Shown here: positions 11,601 to 24,187 of the stretch, in pieces
How the letters are laid out: the number at the start of each line of letters is the position of its first letter
How positions within the stretch are numbered: the stretch's first letter is position 1
DNA from: Pseudoneurospora amorphoporcata
Lineage: Eukaryota > Ascomycota > Sordariomycetes > Sordariales > Sordariaceae
Direction of reading: 5' to 3'
Assembly: GCA_033297205.1 (NCBI GenBank)
Contig: MU859242.1
Span: 1 to 64,000 of the forward strand
Length of the DNA: 64,000 nucleotides
The notes under the pieces: model-generated
Seen by the model: the letters and a program-made list of their open reading frames with translations, nothing else
Told to the model about the DNA's origin: nothing
The model's database searches: none
Translations under genes and position numbers: made by a program

Positions 11601-12106
11601 TCATATCCTTTTCGAGATCTTGAAGCTTTGGACTCTTCACAAGTGTTGTCAACACTCGCATCATTGGGTGCCTCTTGGACCGCGGGCTGGAAGGGGCCAA
11701 AATTTGAACCGTCCCCGTTGCTGCTTGTGCTTGCCTCCGGTTCCTTGGTTCCAACCATCTTCCTCATTAGAGACGAGAAGCGGTGCCGTTTAGAGCCCGA
11801 GCCCGCCTTGTCTGTCTTCCAGTCTATCTTGGCCATCTCATCGGTCATAGCACGTGCGGCGATCAAGCACTGTTGTGCCGTTTATTGAAGTTGTTGCTGC
11901 TCTTCCGGCCGAATCAAGCGTCGATAAAGACTTTTCCAGTTGTTGAGACAGGCTCAGCAGAGCAACTGACTTGGTCGATAGGGCGGGATCGGGCGAGCCA
12001 GTGTGAGCAATATTCCTGGTCATGCTGATAATTTCGCCAGTGAAGCTGATGATTTGATTTGAAGGGCGCCGCTGAAGACGCCCAATATCGTTGCTGGGTC
12101 CGCCAT
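8646..12106 (-). pseudogene. NACHT-domain NLR-like pseudogene (fungal STAND ATPase)
   Basis: Starting at ATG 12106, the N-terminus MADPATILGVFSGALQI resembles fungal NLR leaders. The frame then breaks at a duplicated 5-mer (AAATC twice on the minus strand, 12051-12060). Further frame changes and a TAA (11882-11884) follow. A 62-nt intron (11493-11554) retains TACTAAC. The family motif read as LAFPEFNSRRDHVSESHEK lies in one frame, and its continuation TLEWIF lies in another. The longest open piece (11754-10441) carries Walker A GKPGSGKST (about 11268-11242), Walker B ICIFLNGLDEVDG and the RPEVPLERIAG sensor region. It shifts frame again near 10530 before LYNETWQRRGEDEEDYR. After an intron (about 10341-10436) comes the NLR signature FIHRTARDFILDKPLG in an open frame 10352-9612. 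More frame-shifted C-terminal pieces continue to about 8646. At least five indels rule out a working receptor. Its role would have been non-self recognition or heterokaryon incompatibility. Confidence 0.75.
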
Positions 12107-13795
12107 GGTGCCGCGGAAGGCGATTTGCCGCGTCGTTGAGTATAGCCCGAGGGGATCGTTAAGAAAGTCGATGGTGTTGATGAAGAGGAATCACGACGAG
12201 TGGTTTTCACAACATGATGCAAAGCAAGACTTTTGATGTTGAAGGACTCTTTGGAGACGATCTTGTTCTCTCTCGACTCACCTCATCACGGGTGCCTCCT
12301 AGCTAGCCCCCCATTCAGGCTACTAACTGTCATCTGCCCATTGGGCGGATCTCGTCGCGCGGATGCAACATATCTGAAGCAGGTCCAATCCCGACCTGTG
12401 TGCGTTGCCCAACGACGCCCAATCCCGCAGATGTAGCTGGATAGTGGAGGGGCAGATGTATCTTGGGTCTCAGATTGGGATCTGGCGATGATCGATCTTG
12501 TCTAACCGAGAACATAAAATCTTTTTAAAGCTCCTTCACAGTGGTTGTTGTTGTTGAGTGATGATGGCTCTCATTAAGCTTATCGGGCTTATCAGATAAC
12601 ACCCTGGGCCCCTGCAGTGGGCTCTACCAGGTACCTTGGTACCTTATTCTTCACCACCAACATTTGTCTGTGAAGTCGCTTGTGGCACCGCGGGTTGGAA
12701 ATTCAGATTGGAGCGGAGCGGTGCAGCCATTCGAAAAGCTTTCAACTTGTTCTATTTAAAACATTGCCTTCCATCAAACATCACCAGGATGGGGATCGCT
12801 GTCGGCTGATCTTGTGGCTCAGCTTCAACCCTAACCCCAGAGCTTCTATGCCAAGAACTCGTCCCACCAATTCCCCAACCTTTATTTCTTTTCAAAGCTT
12901 GTTCGTCTGTGAGAGCGTGTACGAACAACAACAGCAGATCGTGAGATGTGTTGGATTGCTATGGACAGGAAGAAAGAGGAGGAGGGAAATCTGGAGGTCT
13001 ACGAGAACGGTGGGCAGCAGCCAGGGCACGGTGGGGCTGGCGAACAGATAGCCTGTGCCCAGTGCGGCTGGGGATCCACCGACATCGTCTCTTCCATTGT
13101 TGGACGGGAGCTCTGATGCCGAGCCAGGTCGCTCCTTCTCCTCTCCATTCGCGACTTCCTCCCGGCTTATTAGAGGGTCACCGATCGACAATTTCCCAAT
13201 TTTGTAGACAGGAGGAAGTGACATTGGATGGGCCGGTTGAAGCCTGCCTTTGCTCAACAAAGAACTGAATGGAGAGGAAAGCGGGAGCAAAGTCAGGAAT
13301 GGATGACGATATGTCCACAGAGATTCTTCTATCTTGGGTAGAGGTAGGTTAGGTTGTTCCCGTGTCTCTCCGCACCAGGCAACGAATCGGGAGACTTCTG
13401 GACGCGTACGCTCGATGCAATGCATGATGCTGTTTACCTCGTTCCCCGCACCGTCACCACCAGGCACAACAGGCAGCTTCCCAGCATTGGCAGGCCGTCT
13501 TGAAGCGCGCCCAGCAATCACTTCCGCCACTTCGTGTCGGACTTCATCTCGGGCGACACACATGAACTGGATGACGTCGCCGTTACGGATGTCCACCAGC
13601 TGACTTCTGCATCTCCGCATTGTCCTCCTTCCCGTGCAGTACCTAACAGCAGTGCCGTCATGTTGTCCAGGGGAAGGAATAAAATGTGTGTCCTCTGCTG
13701 TTGAAGGATGAAGAGCGGTTCCCCCGCTGTTCTTCTTTTCTTGGACATAATCATCTCTCGTGCAGTGAGTCGAACTCAAATAATAACGAAGCAAC
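12107..13795. other. Upstream region of nop-1, no supported gene
   Basis: The longest open frame is 331 codons on the minus strand (13887-12892), but it overlaps nop-1 exon 1 antisense, is Ser/Pro/Leu-biased and has no domain, so it is not called. CT-rich blocks suggest promoter/leader sequence for nop-1. Confidence 0.45.
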
Positions 13796-14850
13796 ATGAT
13801 CCATCCAGAGCAAGTCGCCGACATGCTTCGGCCTACCACATCCACCTTCATGCCAACGGCTACCTCTGTGCCGGGACAGGTCCCCACTGTGATGCGTACG
13901 TATCCCGTCCCCGTGTCCTGATTCTCTCACCCAAGACTGGATTCCCAAGCTGACAATTCACCAACCAGCGACTCCAACAGAGTACCAGACCGTCGGCGAG
14001 ATAGGCCACCGCACCCTATGGGTGACTTTCGCCCTGATGGTCCTCTCTTCGGGTATCTTTGCCCTCCTGTCGTGGAACGTGCCGACATCGAAGCGTATCT
14101 TCCACGTCATCACGACGCTCATCACCATCATCGCCTCGCTCTCCTACTTCGCCATGGCTACAGGCCATGCCACCACCTACAACTGCAGCACTGTCTGGGA
14201 CCATCATAAGCACGTGCCCGACACGTCGCGCCAGGTGTGTCGCCAGGTGTTTTGGGGCCGCTACGTCGACTGGACCTTGACCACGCCACTGTTGCTGCTG
14301 GACCTGTGTTTGTTGGCCGGCGTTGATGGTGCTCATACCCTCATGGCAATCGTGGCGGACGTGATCATGGTGCTGTGCGGCCTTTTTTCGGCGTTGGGAG
14401 AGAAAGGAAACACGGCGCAGAAGTGGGGTTGGTATACCATTGCGTGCATCTCGTACCTCTTCGTCATCTGGCATGTGGCGCTTCATGGCGGCAGGACTGT
14501 CAGTGCCAAGGGACGTGGTGTCTCGAGGCTATTCAAAGGGTTGGCTCTGTTTACGCTGCTGTTGTGGACCGCGTATCCCATGTAAGTGCTTTGTCATCTT
14601 GTGCTTTCTGCCCGACACTAACGACAGCTCCTTTCATAGTATTTGGGGAATCGCCGATGGTGCCCGCAAGGTGAGCGTCGATACCGAGATCCTGATTTAC
14701 ACTGTTCTCGACATCCTGGCGAAGCCCGTCTTTGGCTTCTGGTTGCTGCTTAGCCATCGTGCCATGCCCGAGACCAACATCGACCTCAGCGGCTACTGGT
14801 CTCATGGCCCCTCTACCGAGGGCAGAATCCGCATTGGCGAGGAGGACTGA
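13796..14850 (+). CDS. nop-1: Microbial (type I) opsin, NOP-1 orthologue
   Basis: Three exons (13796-13895, 13969-14581, 14640-14850) encode 307 residues with seven membrane helices. Introns are GTACGT...CCAG (branch GCTGAC) and GTAAGT...ATAG. The N-terminus MIHPEQVADMLRPTTST and the C-terminus TEGRIRIGEED match N. crassa NOP-1 as I remember it. Helix C reads GRYVDWTLTTPLLLLDL: Arg131 and Asp134 correspond to bacteriorhodopsin R82 and the proton acceptor D85, and Asp145 to the proton donor D96. Helix G has Asp262 (D212) and the retinal Schiff-base Lys266 in LDILAKPVFGF. NOP-1 is a green-light-absorbing retinal protein linked to conidiation and photoresponse regulation. N. crassa carries Glu at the D96 position; this protein carries Asp. 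Start and splice sites are supported by the family alignment. Confidence 0.97.
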
Positions 14851-17800
14851 ATGGTGATGACCGAAGATGGGGGTCAGGTGTGTTAGAGATGTGGTGTAGG
14901 GTGTCGGAGATGTCCTAGGTTGGTGTGTGATGGGGCTCCGGAGGTGATGGAGCGTCTGGGTTTATGGATTAACTTGAGAAGCTCTGGACGGCTGGAGACG
15001 GGCTTGGTCATGATATTATGGTGACGATTGAACAAGAAGGTGTTTTGGCTGTACTATTTACTACGATTTAAAAGTGTGTATAATAGTAATAATTGCCCTT
15101 CTCCTAGTATACCAGCGAGAGAAAGAAGAGATTGCATTCGAACAAAATTAATTCTCGTATTGCAACTGTCTTGGTCCTATTCTGCCCCCCTTAGTGGCCC
15201 AGAGTCACGGGTTTGTTTACTCATGGACGGGCAACTTACCTGATCGAAACTACCTGGGCCAATATCAACATCGGAAGTCTACAATTTAGGATACAGTGTT
15301 GAGCAATTCGGACAATCATTTTTATGCTCCTTGACCTTCACCCAAATCAAACGACACACTTACATAACCCTGTGTTCCCTGCATTTTCCTGGATCCTGGG
15401 GCTTTTGAGGCAACTCGGTATCCGTGTCATGTCATCTTCTTGTCTTCATCAGATCATTTGACTACTGTACTGCCCATACAGCCGCATTGCAGTATCACTG
15501 AATCCCGTGCTCAATGGACCGACATGCACTTGGCTTCGTCATAGGGATGGGGGAATCGGCGTTAAATTCCGATTTGAAGTTGCAGTTATATGTACGATTC
15601 TTAACAAGTTTTCTTGATCCATCTCTTCCCGGTTGTGTTTGAAATTCTCCCTTTCAAGTATCACGTCATAGGACAGCGAGATACCGTTGTGTTCAGGACT
15701 TACTCGCAGATGGATACTATGCTTCTACATGCTGTCGTTCCTCTGCCGCTCCCGCTCCCGTTGCCATCGCGGTCGCCGTTGTCATTTGTTGCCTTACGTT
15801 CCTTACCATGTATATCCATCTCGCCGTTGAATGTTATAGATGCGAAGGGTGCTTTAGATCGGACATTACGTGCCCCTGGCCAGGGAAAGCAGAATCACAT
15901 GCCATGGCTTACAAACTCGACCGTTAATGAGCTCCTCCCTGAGGGCGTCACGAAGATGAGTAGGAGCACTGGAGTTGTTGACAAAGCTTCCTCCTATCGT
16001 TGACGCCCGGCTTGAGTCGGATCAAAAGGGATCTTACTTACCATTACTTACCTACGTACGTACGCAGGGCACGGAAACGCCTCTCATCGGAAAGGTTGCC
16101 CTCAGAAGCAATTGACGTTGCATTCCATCTCCATACCCTCCAATGAAGTTAGGAGGCTAGGCATGGTTGCAGTTGCTCATTTGACGGGGAACACTGACAC
16201 ACTGACACGGGCTACTCGGTGGGTTGCATTCAAGGAGGATTGGAGGTCCAAAGTTGTATCCGTCAATTTTTCTTTTCGTTGGAGATTTCTGCATTCGTTT
16301 TGCAAAGAGGCAGAGCGCCATTCAATGCATGCGTTTCAATTTCTTTTTGTCCCCTGTTACAGAATTCCCCTTGAAAACGGGAAGATGTGTAGAAAAGGAT
16401 GACAGGCAACTTAGAACTGAAACACACGACGACACGGGAAGAACCACGTTTTCACGGGAACCTACTAGAAGGGAAGGGATGGATGGACGTGTCCAACATT
16501 CCCGTCGGTTGCTATTTTCTTTTTTTCTGACGAAAACAATCGCCCATCTACAAGAAAGCTTGTTGGCGATATTGAGACACCGGACAAAGCGTTTTCAAGG
16601 GATGGTTTGAAGGTGAAGTATGGAATGTGAGTCTATCCATGGAAGGGAATGACGGAAACACTGGAACGAAGAACTGCGTAAATACGTACAGAACTTGAAT
16701 GCGTAACTATCCACATATCGACTTACATGAGGGTGTAAACGAAAACGAACAATCAGAAAGTTACGCTGGTAGATACCAGGGTATGGGGTAAGACTAGTTC
16801 GGAAGGGGAAGGGATAAGCACCCTTCGGTAAAGAAAGCTTCGGCAGCAGCCAGCAGGTCATCACTGCCCATGCGCACGGCAGCGCTCTCATTGTCTCTCT
16901 TCAGGTCTCGTCGATGAGATCCATTGTGACGGCAGGGGCGATGGACGTGATTGCTGAACACAGGAGGCACAAAACGGGGAGGCACGACGAAGCATGGACT
17001 TGTGTTGACGAGTACAGGGCAACTTGCCGATGCCTCAAATAGCACGAATCTCGGGTCTCGGTGTGCACAACGTCAACGGCGGAGTACGAGACGCCGGATT
17101 GCGGACAGCGGCTACTCAGAGCTCCGACCCGTGCGCGGCGAACCTTCCGGGCGCTACGGGCCACGACCAAGCGTCAAACGGGCCGGGCAAGAAGTTCCAT
17201 GATCTCGATGGCTTTTTGTCGCTTCGAATTCCCGAAACCGTTGGAAACGAAGGGAGGAATCGCATTCACCTCTTCCTCGCCTTCAATTGCCGCCTTTGTT
17301 TGCTGTTGTTTCTCGTCGGCCGAAACTGCCACCGCCGCCGTAGCGATCAATTGCCAGCCCAGCCATCTGAAAATATGGACAGTCTGGTCAACTCCAACCA
17401 AGGCCAACTTCAACTCGACCTCGACCTTCCCCTCACTTCAGTTGTCCCGCATTCGTCCAGCAGAGATGTCAACACCACCCGAAACTTGTGGCGTCTGGGG
17501 TTAGTGACAGGTTTTGCTTCTTATTGGTGTCATCAAGCGGGGTAGATGGCATGCGGAACTGGCACACACTGGCAAACTCAGCAGAATCGACAGGTCGAGA
17601 ATCGGAAAGGCTTGTCTTCTCCAACGAGCGACGGCGCTTCGGTTGACAGCGGTCAGCGGCAAGGTCGATCTTAAGTTTCGATAGTCGAGGATGGTAGATG
17701 CCAAATACCAAAAGTAACTCGAGTCCCGGCGTGGCCATATCGTCGTCATAGAGAAGATCGCGACGTATCTAGAGTCGAATTTGGGATATTCGAGTCGAGG

Positions 17801-18345
17801 CGCCATCATGATGGAGGACTGATTGGCCGGCTCAGCTAGAAAAGCAAGGAGCGAAGTTGACGGTCATGGCACCTGTCTCGTCGTCATTCTTAGACAAAGT
17901 TAGCATTTGCACGCCTCGGCAACGGCAATTGACAGCACCCACACGACGATGAAGTTGTCAGGAGGCAAAGGGATTTGACGAAAGCAGAAACTCACCGACA
18001 CAAGAGGACAAGACTGAAGGCCAGCGAGCGCCATGGCTAGACAGAGGGCGGTCTCCTGACTACCTATCTAGAACTAAAATCTGCTTCTCCATCTTTTCGA
18101 TTTGTAAACAAAATCATGACTGCGCAATTTACAAATGCACTCCCGGATCGCGAATGACCAACGCCTCTTTGCTAACGCGGCACGGTACTGCAGCGCAGCC
18201 GATTTTGTTGGTCAGAACACCCCCCAGAACGGCCCGAAAAGAACGACAGAATAGGGAATACATCCGGTCATCGACCTCCGGTCCTCTGCACCGCGTACCC
18301 AATGGTGGCACACCCGACCACAACACGGAAATGAAGAGGACCCCC

Positions 18346-18369
18346 CTAGGGACCTAGGGACCTAGGGAC
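18346..18369. repeat. Three tandem copies of CTAGGGAC
   Basis: An 8-bp unit is repeated three times without error, followed by one extra C. No function inferred. Confidence 0.85.
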
Positions 18370-21300
18370 CAGACACGGTGATGTGGGGCTAGTAAGAAGC
18401 ACGTCGGCGGAAAGGGATTGGCCACGAAACCATTACCTCGCTCAAGTGCCACGCCGTAGATACACAGGAACGGAGCCGCCCTGATCATCTGTGTGTCCAT
18501 CCAAGGTCAACCGTCCACAGCACCAAACGTCTCAGCAGTCTGCGGTCTGTTCGTGGATGAGATGGCAAGGCTGGCAGCAGGGACCTCGTGCAAACAACCT
18601 CCGGTCCTGAAGATTGATTTGTAGATCCCGCAAATACGAGCTGGGATCCGAAACAAAGAGCGCTGGCCACTCGGAGATCCAGACCTGGAACCAGAACCTT
18701 CGCGGCTGTCGTCTATCTATGTAGTGTCGCCAGGTAGCCAGGCGGCTGACTGGTAAGGCAAACAGGGCTGCTCCAGCCTGTCGAGCTAACAAAGAAAGTT
18801 TGACAAATTTTGCCAACCACCGTCACAAGTCTTTTGAAGGGAATCATGCGACACGTGCAACAAAGGGCGCATCCAGCCCTCGAGTAGGCTGCCGAAAAAA
18901 AGAACAACAACAACAACAACAAAGAAAGAAACCTTTGTCACATGAGACCACTTTGATATCCAGGGGCACATGATGCGGGTTACCGTCCAACTGTGCGGTG
19001 CATCCTTCATCTGCTGCTGCTGCGTACACTGTAAGAAATCGAATGTTGACCATCTTGCGGCTTGTTGCGCTGTTAAAAAGTTCAGCTGCCTGTCCAGTCC
19101 CCTGGTTCCATGGAAACAGAGGGCATTCGTGCACTGGAAGTGCACCGAGGTAGGGCATGTCCAGCAGCAGAGCAGGTTTATCATTCTGGCCGGTGATGGA
19201 TGGAAATCCCAGCACCAAAAAGCGAGCATGACAGACAAAGATTTTTTTCCATCTCCACTGTCCAATCCCGGATATTAAAAGAACTTTGTCTCTAGAAGGG
19301 CTGGGCTCGGCAAGCTAGCGAATTCTGGGCCAAGGCAACGAAGATGCGGAATGGCCTCACCTAACGGTAGCCGGGAACCGACGGTGGTGGCCGTTCAGTG
19401 GTTTTTACAGCGGAACAGCCACTCATGTCATGGACGGCTTTTAGCTCCTTGGCCTGCCAGGACTGCCAGGCAAGCCCGATTTGCCAAGTGCTGACGAAAT
19501 CATGTCAATGGAGTGTGCTCAAGGGATGGGAATGCCCCACCGTCGTCCGCTTGGTAGGTCCCGTTCCCGGCGGTCTTGAATTTTGCTTGTTACTGTATTA
19601 AAATTCTAGAATGAAGAAAGTCACATGCCAGGAAAGAAATGGCTTTTACTTTGCATATCACCAATACCCACAAACGATTTCACGCGGTGGTGTTGGGCGG
19701 AGATTTCCCCAGGTCTGTTAGTCGTTCGTTGTCTCCTCAATCGTACGTGGCCAAAATCCACCCGTCCCATGGGGAAGAAGCCCGCTCCCAAAGACCACCA
19801 TTGGGATAGAGTTTATCTGGGGAAACGCGGTCGCGAGGTCGGGGCAAGACCCAAACGTGAGGGGATTGGGGGGGAATGGACTGGCGAAGAATGGAGAGAA
19901 TGGAGCACAACGGAGACGTCCGGTTGGAGTCCAGAAGCGCATGCGAGGAAAAAAGGGACCCAGAAAAGGACCGTTTACAAGCGACCCTGTCCTGCACTTT
20001 GGACTGGTTTGGGCCCCTGTCGCCCCCGGACCACGTTTCCATGCTTGTCCTAGCTAGCTAGGCGTTGGCGCGCGAACTCCACTAAAATGTTGGGGCTAGC
20101 AGTATTTGGTGGTTTTCTTCTTTGGGACGAACATATGGGGGGGTGTCCAAAGATGTTGTAACGTCGAAGCTGTACAAGCTTTGTAAGCTTAGAAATGAAC
20201 GTGCTGATGACTCGGTCGTGATGACGGTAATTATCTGTGGTTGAAGAGAAGAATGTTTGTTGTCGGGAGCGAAGGGCCAACTGAACTGATAAGTGGTAAC
20301 AATGTCACAGTAGTCACTGTCACCGTCGCCGTCAATCTCGCCGTCGCCAAAACCGCCGGGTGAGACGGATGGAAGAGGAGGCGATCCGGCCCTATGGACC
20401 AAGCGACGACACGTAACGGTACCGATGATGCGCAAAACAAATATAAAGCTCCTATTACTATTCCCATCAGAGAGACAGCGAGTAATGTATGTGAAAGTAA
20501 CCCCGAGTATGCCTACGCGATATGTATTGTATGCTGCCTTATGCCTTATGCGAGTCAGTGTAGGCGACACCCAACGTCCGAACCGAACCGGCTCGTTCAA
20601 CAAAAACAACGCTTTTATCCAGATTAGTTTGATGATGTATGCAATGCGCCCATAAAAGAACCGGTACCAATGTGCAAGTACTGCCGAAGGGGTTTGTTGA
20701 TCGTATCGTATCGTCTTGCCGAGCTGGCGGGATAGGTCTACTGTACCTTCTGGACGTCTCCTTCTTTTTTGCGGCTCCTTTTGTGGGCGTGGGAGGACGA
20801 TAGCGAGCTTGGCTACTTGGCTCTCAATTGTAAGCACGCTGAAGCAGAGATACCTGACTCGTCTGGGCTCCTTGGCGACCACAATGTCAGTTCTGGGCAT
20901 CATTCATGATTCGGTAAGGTACGTACTCGGATGATGCCAGCAGACAGACCGGCGGGGAAGGGTTTCGAAGAAAGGGAGATGAGTTAAGGTATCGTGTTGC
21001 GTACCACCACCATGATCACGTACATAACTTCAGCCTCAAACTGATCCATGTTGTGTAGACAGGACCCCAATTTTAATATGGTATGGGTGGTACGGCAAGG
21101 CTGGACTGGTGATCAACATGCGTTGCAGTTTTACTCGTCGCTTGTGTCGAATCTATTGCAGATTTTCATCACTTGCCTGAAGATTTGGTACTGATGCAGC
21201 GTAGCTAGTGTATAATGATGCATCATCATCATCGTTAGCGGGGTCATCTCAAGGGTTCTAAAAACGAAGGGTGCAGGAACAAAGTCCGTGCGACTGTTTA

Positions 21301-22606
21301 CACCCGCAAAACCGCGACCGCAACGAAGATCGCTGGATGATCCCATTGCGTTCATGGAAGGGTATTCCCATAGATGACAAGGAAAATCACAGACAAGGAA
21401 CATGGCTTTGAACAACGAGTTTAAACGTTGTGTGTGTAATGAAAGTTACGATACTGGTTGGAGGGGCCGAAATTTCACACCCCCCGGCTGTGTAAGCTGG
21501 TCCGTGCTATTAGAGTATCTTCATCATAATAATCATCAACGGGTTCACTACCACAAATTTCAACGACAGGAAAAAGGCTGCAGCGGTACGGCGGGAGCGA
21601 ACCGCGGCGGGCGGCAATCTATAACAAGGACAAATAAGGAGCGGGAGGTAGATTGGGAATAGTAACCGAAAGGCCGCACATACTGCCTGCACCATCGGCC
21701 GTTGCTTCGGCCAACCTCCCGTCTTCCATTCTTTGGGTTCAAAATTACACGCAGGAAGGGGCCGTTCCATTCCTTTCGGTCCTGCCATTGAGAGCCCCCG
21801 GCCAGTCAGTCACCTACAACCGTATGCACAGGAATAACAGAGATCCATATCATCCCTTATCTGAAATTCTGGAGTCTGGAATCTGAAGATGAGAGATGGA
21901 TGCTGCTGGTCTATTATGTGTAACGCCCAGATACATTAAATTTCGCCGGTCGTACATAGTGGAGGACTGAGAGGGAAGGGAAGAGGGTCAAAGGAAGGGT
22001 TCCGTTCTCGCTTGTTTCGAGAAGCACCGAACGCAGCTATACTTCATCTACATACGAATTACAATCCATCTCGACGAACGAATGCGAATGATCGTCGTTG
22101 CCATTACCATGGTATGCCAGGTAAGGTGATGGATGGTTGTCGCCATCCTCGAAAGGGTCGTAAGGGACGTTTGTACCCAAGAACCATTCATTGCTCATTT
22201 GTTCGACAATGTAACCACACCGCGCAAGCTGGACGGGCGTTCACTCGGTCAATTGTTGAGTTGGGAATTGCGCCTAGAGTTCGCTTATGATGTGTAAACA
22301 GCATCAATCACGCGGGAGCTATCACTGGAACCAGTCATTCGGAACGAGACCGAGCGAAGCTGAGAGCCAAGAGGATCTTTCTTCCAAGAGATGCAGCTTT
22401 GACGTATGGGTGGTCCGGGGTTCGGGTTGCATAGCGGCGGAACTGGTCTTCGGTGTAGTGTAAGGTATTATAGGTACATATAGCTATGTTTGTATGTAAT
22501 GCCCGGTAAAGGACGACTGGCCTCGTCATTGACGTTTAGAAGGGAGGGGACACACGGCTGAAAGAGAACATCGCCGGCTCGGCTATCGATTCCAAGGATC
22601 AAGGCC

Positions 22607-22871
22607 TACCGTAAAAGCTCGCGAAACTGGCAAAACGCTTTCCCTGTTTCTGTGCAGGGTAGAGGGCATATCTGTACAGGGAGCTGGCAGAATCAGCCCG
22701 CTTCCGGTACATGTAAATGTGTGCGAGTTAACGTGGAGGGTAATATCCTTTAGTTTTCCCCAACTAGGCAGATACCTTTGCTGGTCTATGTTGGCTGACT
22801 GGGCTTCCTGGCAGATTGCCCTGCACAGAAACAGGGAAAGCGTTTTGCCAGTTTCGCGAGCTTCTACGGTA
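22607..22871. mobile_element. MITE-like element with 53-bp terminal inverted repeats
   Basis: The left arm (22607-22659) and right arm (22819-22871) are reverse complements over 53 bases with a single mismatch (left TACCGTAAAAGC, right complement TACCGTAGAAGC). The loop is 159 bp and has no open frame. Outside the arms the match stops abruptly on both sides. If the outermost TA on each side is a target duplication, this is a 261-bp non-autonomous element with 51-bp inverted repeats in the Tc1/mariner style. No transposase is present. The near-identity of the arms argues for a recent origin or for selection on a hairpin. Confidence 0.7.
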
Positions 22872-24187
22872 TTTTTGAACGCGAACAGTTGACCGAGGGG
22901 GATATGCAAACGGTGTGGAATGCGGGTGATTTGGAGGTCTCTTCCATTCCCGGCGGCAGGTGGTTGGCTTGTATACGTAAATCGCATGAAAGTTGCCAAA
23001 TGACCAAGACGTCGTTACTCGTCAGGAATTGCCCCATGTCTCCATTGAAGAAAAACGAAAGGCAAGACACGCATCGAAGAATGGAACAATGAGGATTGAC
23101 GACCAAACAATGCCAATTCGGGACAGAACGAGACCCAAGACATTCCATACCGGAAGGAAGAAGAGGTAACGGAAGGGGACTGCGGGCGGTTAAGTCTCAG
23201 GTAACTTTGCGTAAGGAATGTAACGCACCATAATGGGGTTCAAAAACGCTGTACGGATGCGTTCCTTCACATGACGTTACAATACGGATACGGCTTATGA
23301 AGGGGGGTATGATTCAAAATTTCAGAGACATGTCTTGGGGAACCAAAGGGGCACTAGCCTCGGGAACGGACAGGGGGCGGACCAGACGGTTCTACAAAAG
23401 CTCTCTCGCTCGGCGTTATTCTGCATCTCTCGTGCATGGCGCTGCATGGATGGGACCCCGGGGAGGATGACCACCACGGCCTGGAGACCCCATGGAGAGC
23501 ATGAACAGCAAGCAGCATGGAGGCCACCCCTAAACTGAAATGGGATGGGCCACTCCTCCACCCAACCCCAGACCCAACACTCCAGACTCTCCCCACGATG
23601 GAGCTTCCACTGGATTTGGGGTATGTAGTGTAGAATCTTTCGTCGCAACAAATGGGAGAGGTCCTGCACGCGACCCCGGCGGGATAGCGGCGAAATCCCC
23701 AAGGAGCACCTTGCCAAGTCGGGAAAATCGCCCTCTGTCTGGCTCAGTCTGGCTGGTCTAGGTGCCCATCTCCGGTTCTGACTGGCCGGATCCGACCAAA
23801 AGCCCTCCGCAGCCACCTGATTCCCACCCTCCCCCGTCATCTCCAACTTGGAGGGACTCTGCTCTGTGGGCATTCATGGGCATGGGGAAGCCGAAAAAGT
23901 CGACAAGGTTCTGGAGTGTAACCAAGGACATGGCATGGGCTATGTTAGCGCTGCACATTGGCCTTTAAAACATGCAAACTCATTTCACATAAAGAGCTTC
24001 GCATCCCGTCTGTCACCCCCTTTTCTTAAGCCGCTTTCTTGACTTCCTTTTTGTGTTGTCAAAGAAGTGATATACCTCCCTTCATCCCCCTCTTCCCTTC
24101 CTCTCGTCTACTCTTCCTCTTCTTCCCATAACGACAACCAGACGACAAGAAAAAAGGGAAATCAACAGACACAAGAGTCGCAACACC

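Larger units (their letters stand above)
14851..24187. other. Long gene-poor region between nop-1 and the hexose transporter
   Basis: Nine kilobases with no recognisable gene. Open frames exist, for example 273 codons on the minus strand at 20082-20903, 159 codons at 18786-19265 and 173 codons at 17024-17545, but none shows a domain or splice structure. Recognisable items are a short tandem repeat at 18346 and a MITE-like inverted repeat at 22607. CT-rich tracts just before 24188 are likely the promoter/leader of the transporter. A non-coding transcript cannot be excluded. Confidence 0.45.

Noticed and set aside
12892..13887. 331-codon minus-strand open frame overlapping nop-1 exon 1
   Set aside because: No domain, biased Ser/Pro/Leu composition, antisense to a certain exon, and several competing frames. 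Treated as chance.
20082..20903. 273-codon minus-strand open frame in the gene-poor region
   Set aside because: Longer than usual for chance but without domain, signal, splice structure or homologue I recognise.
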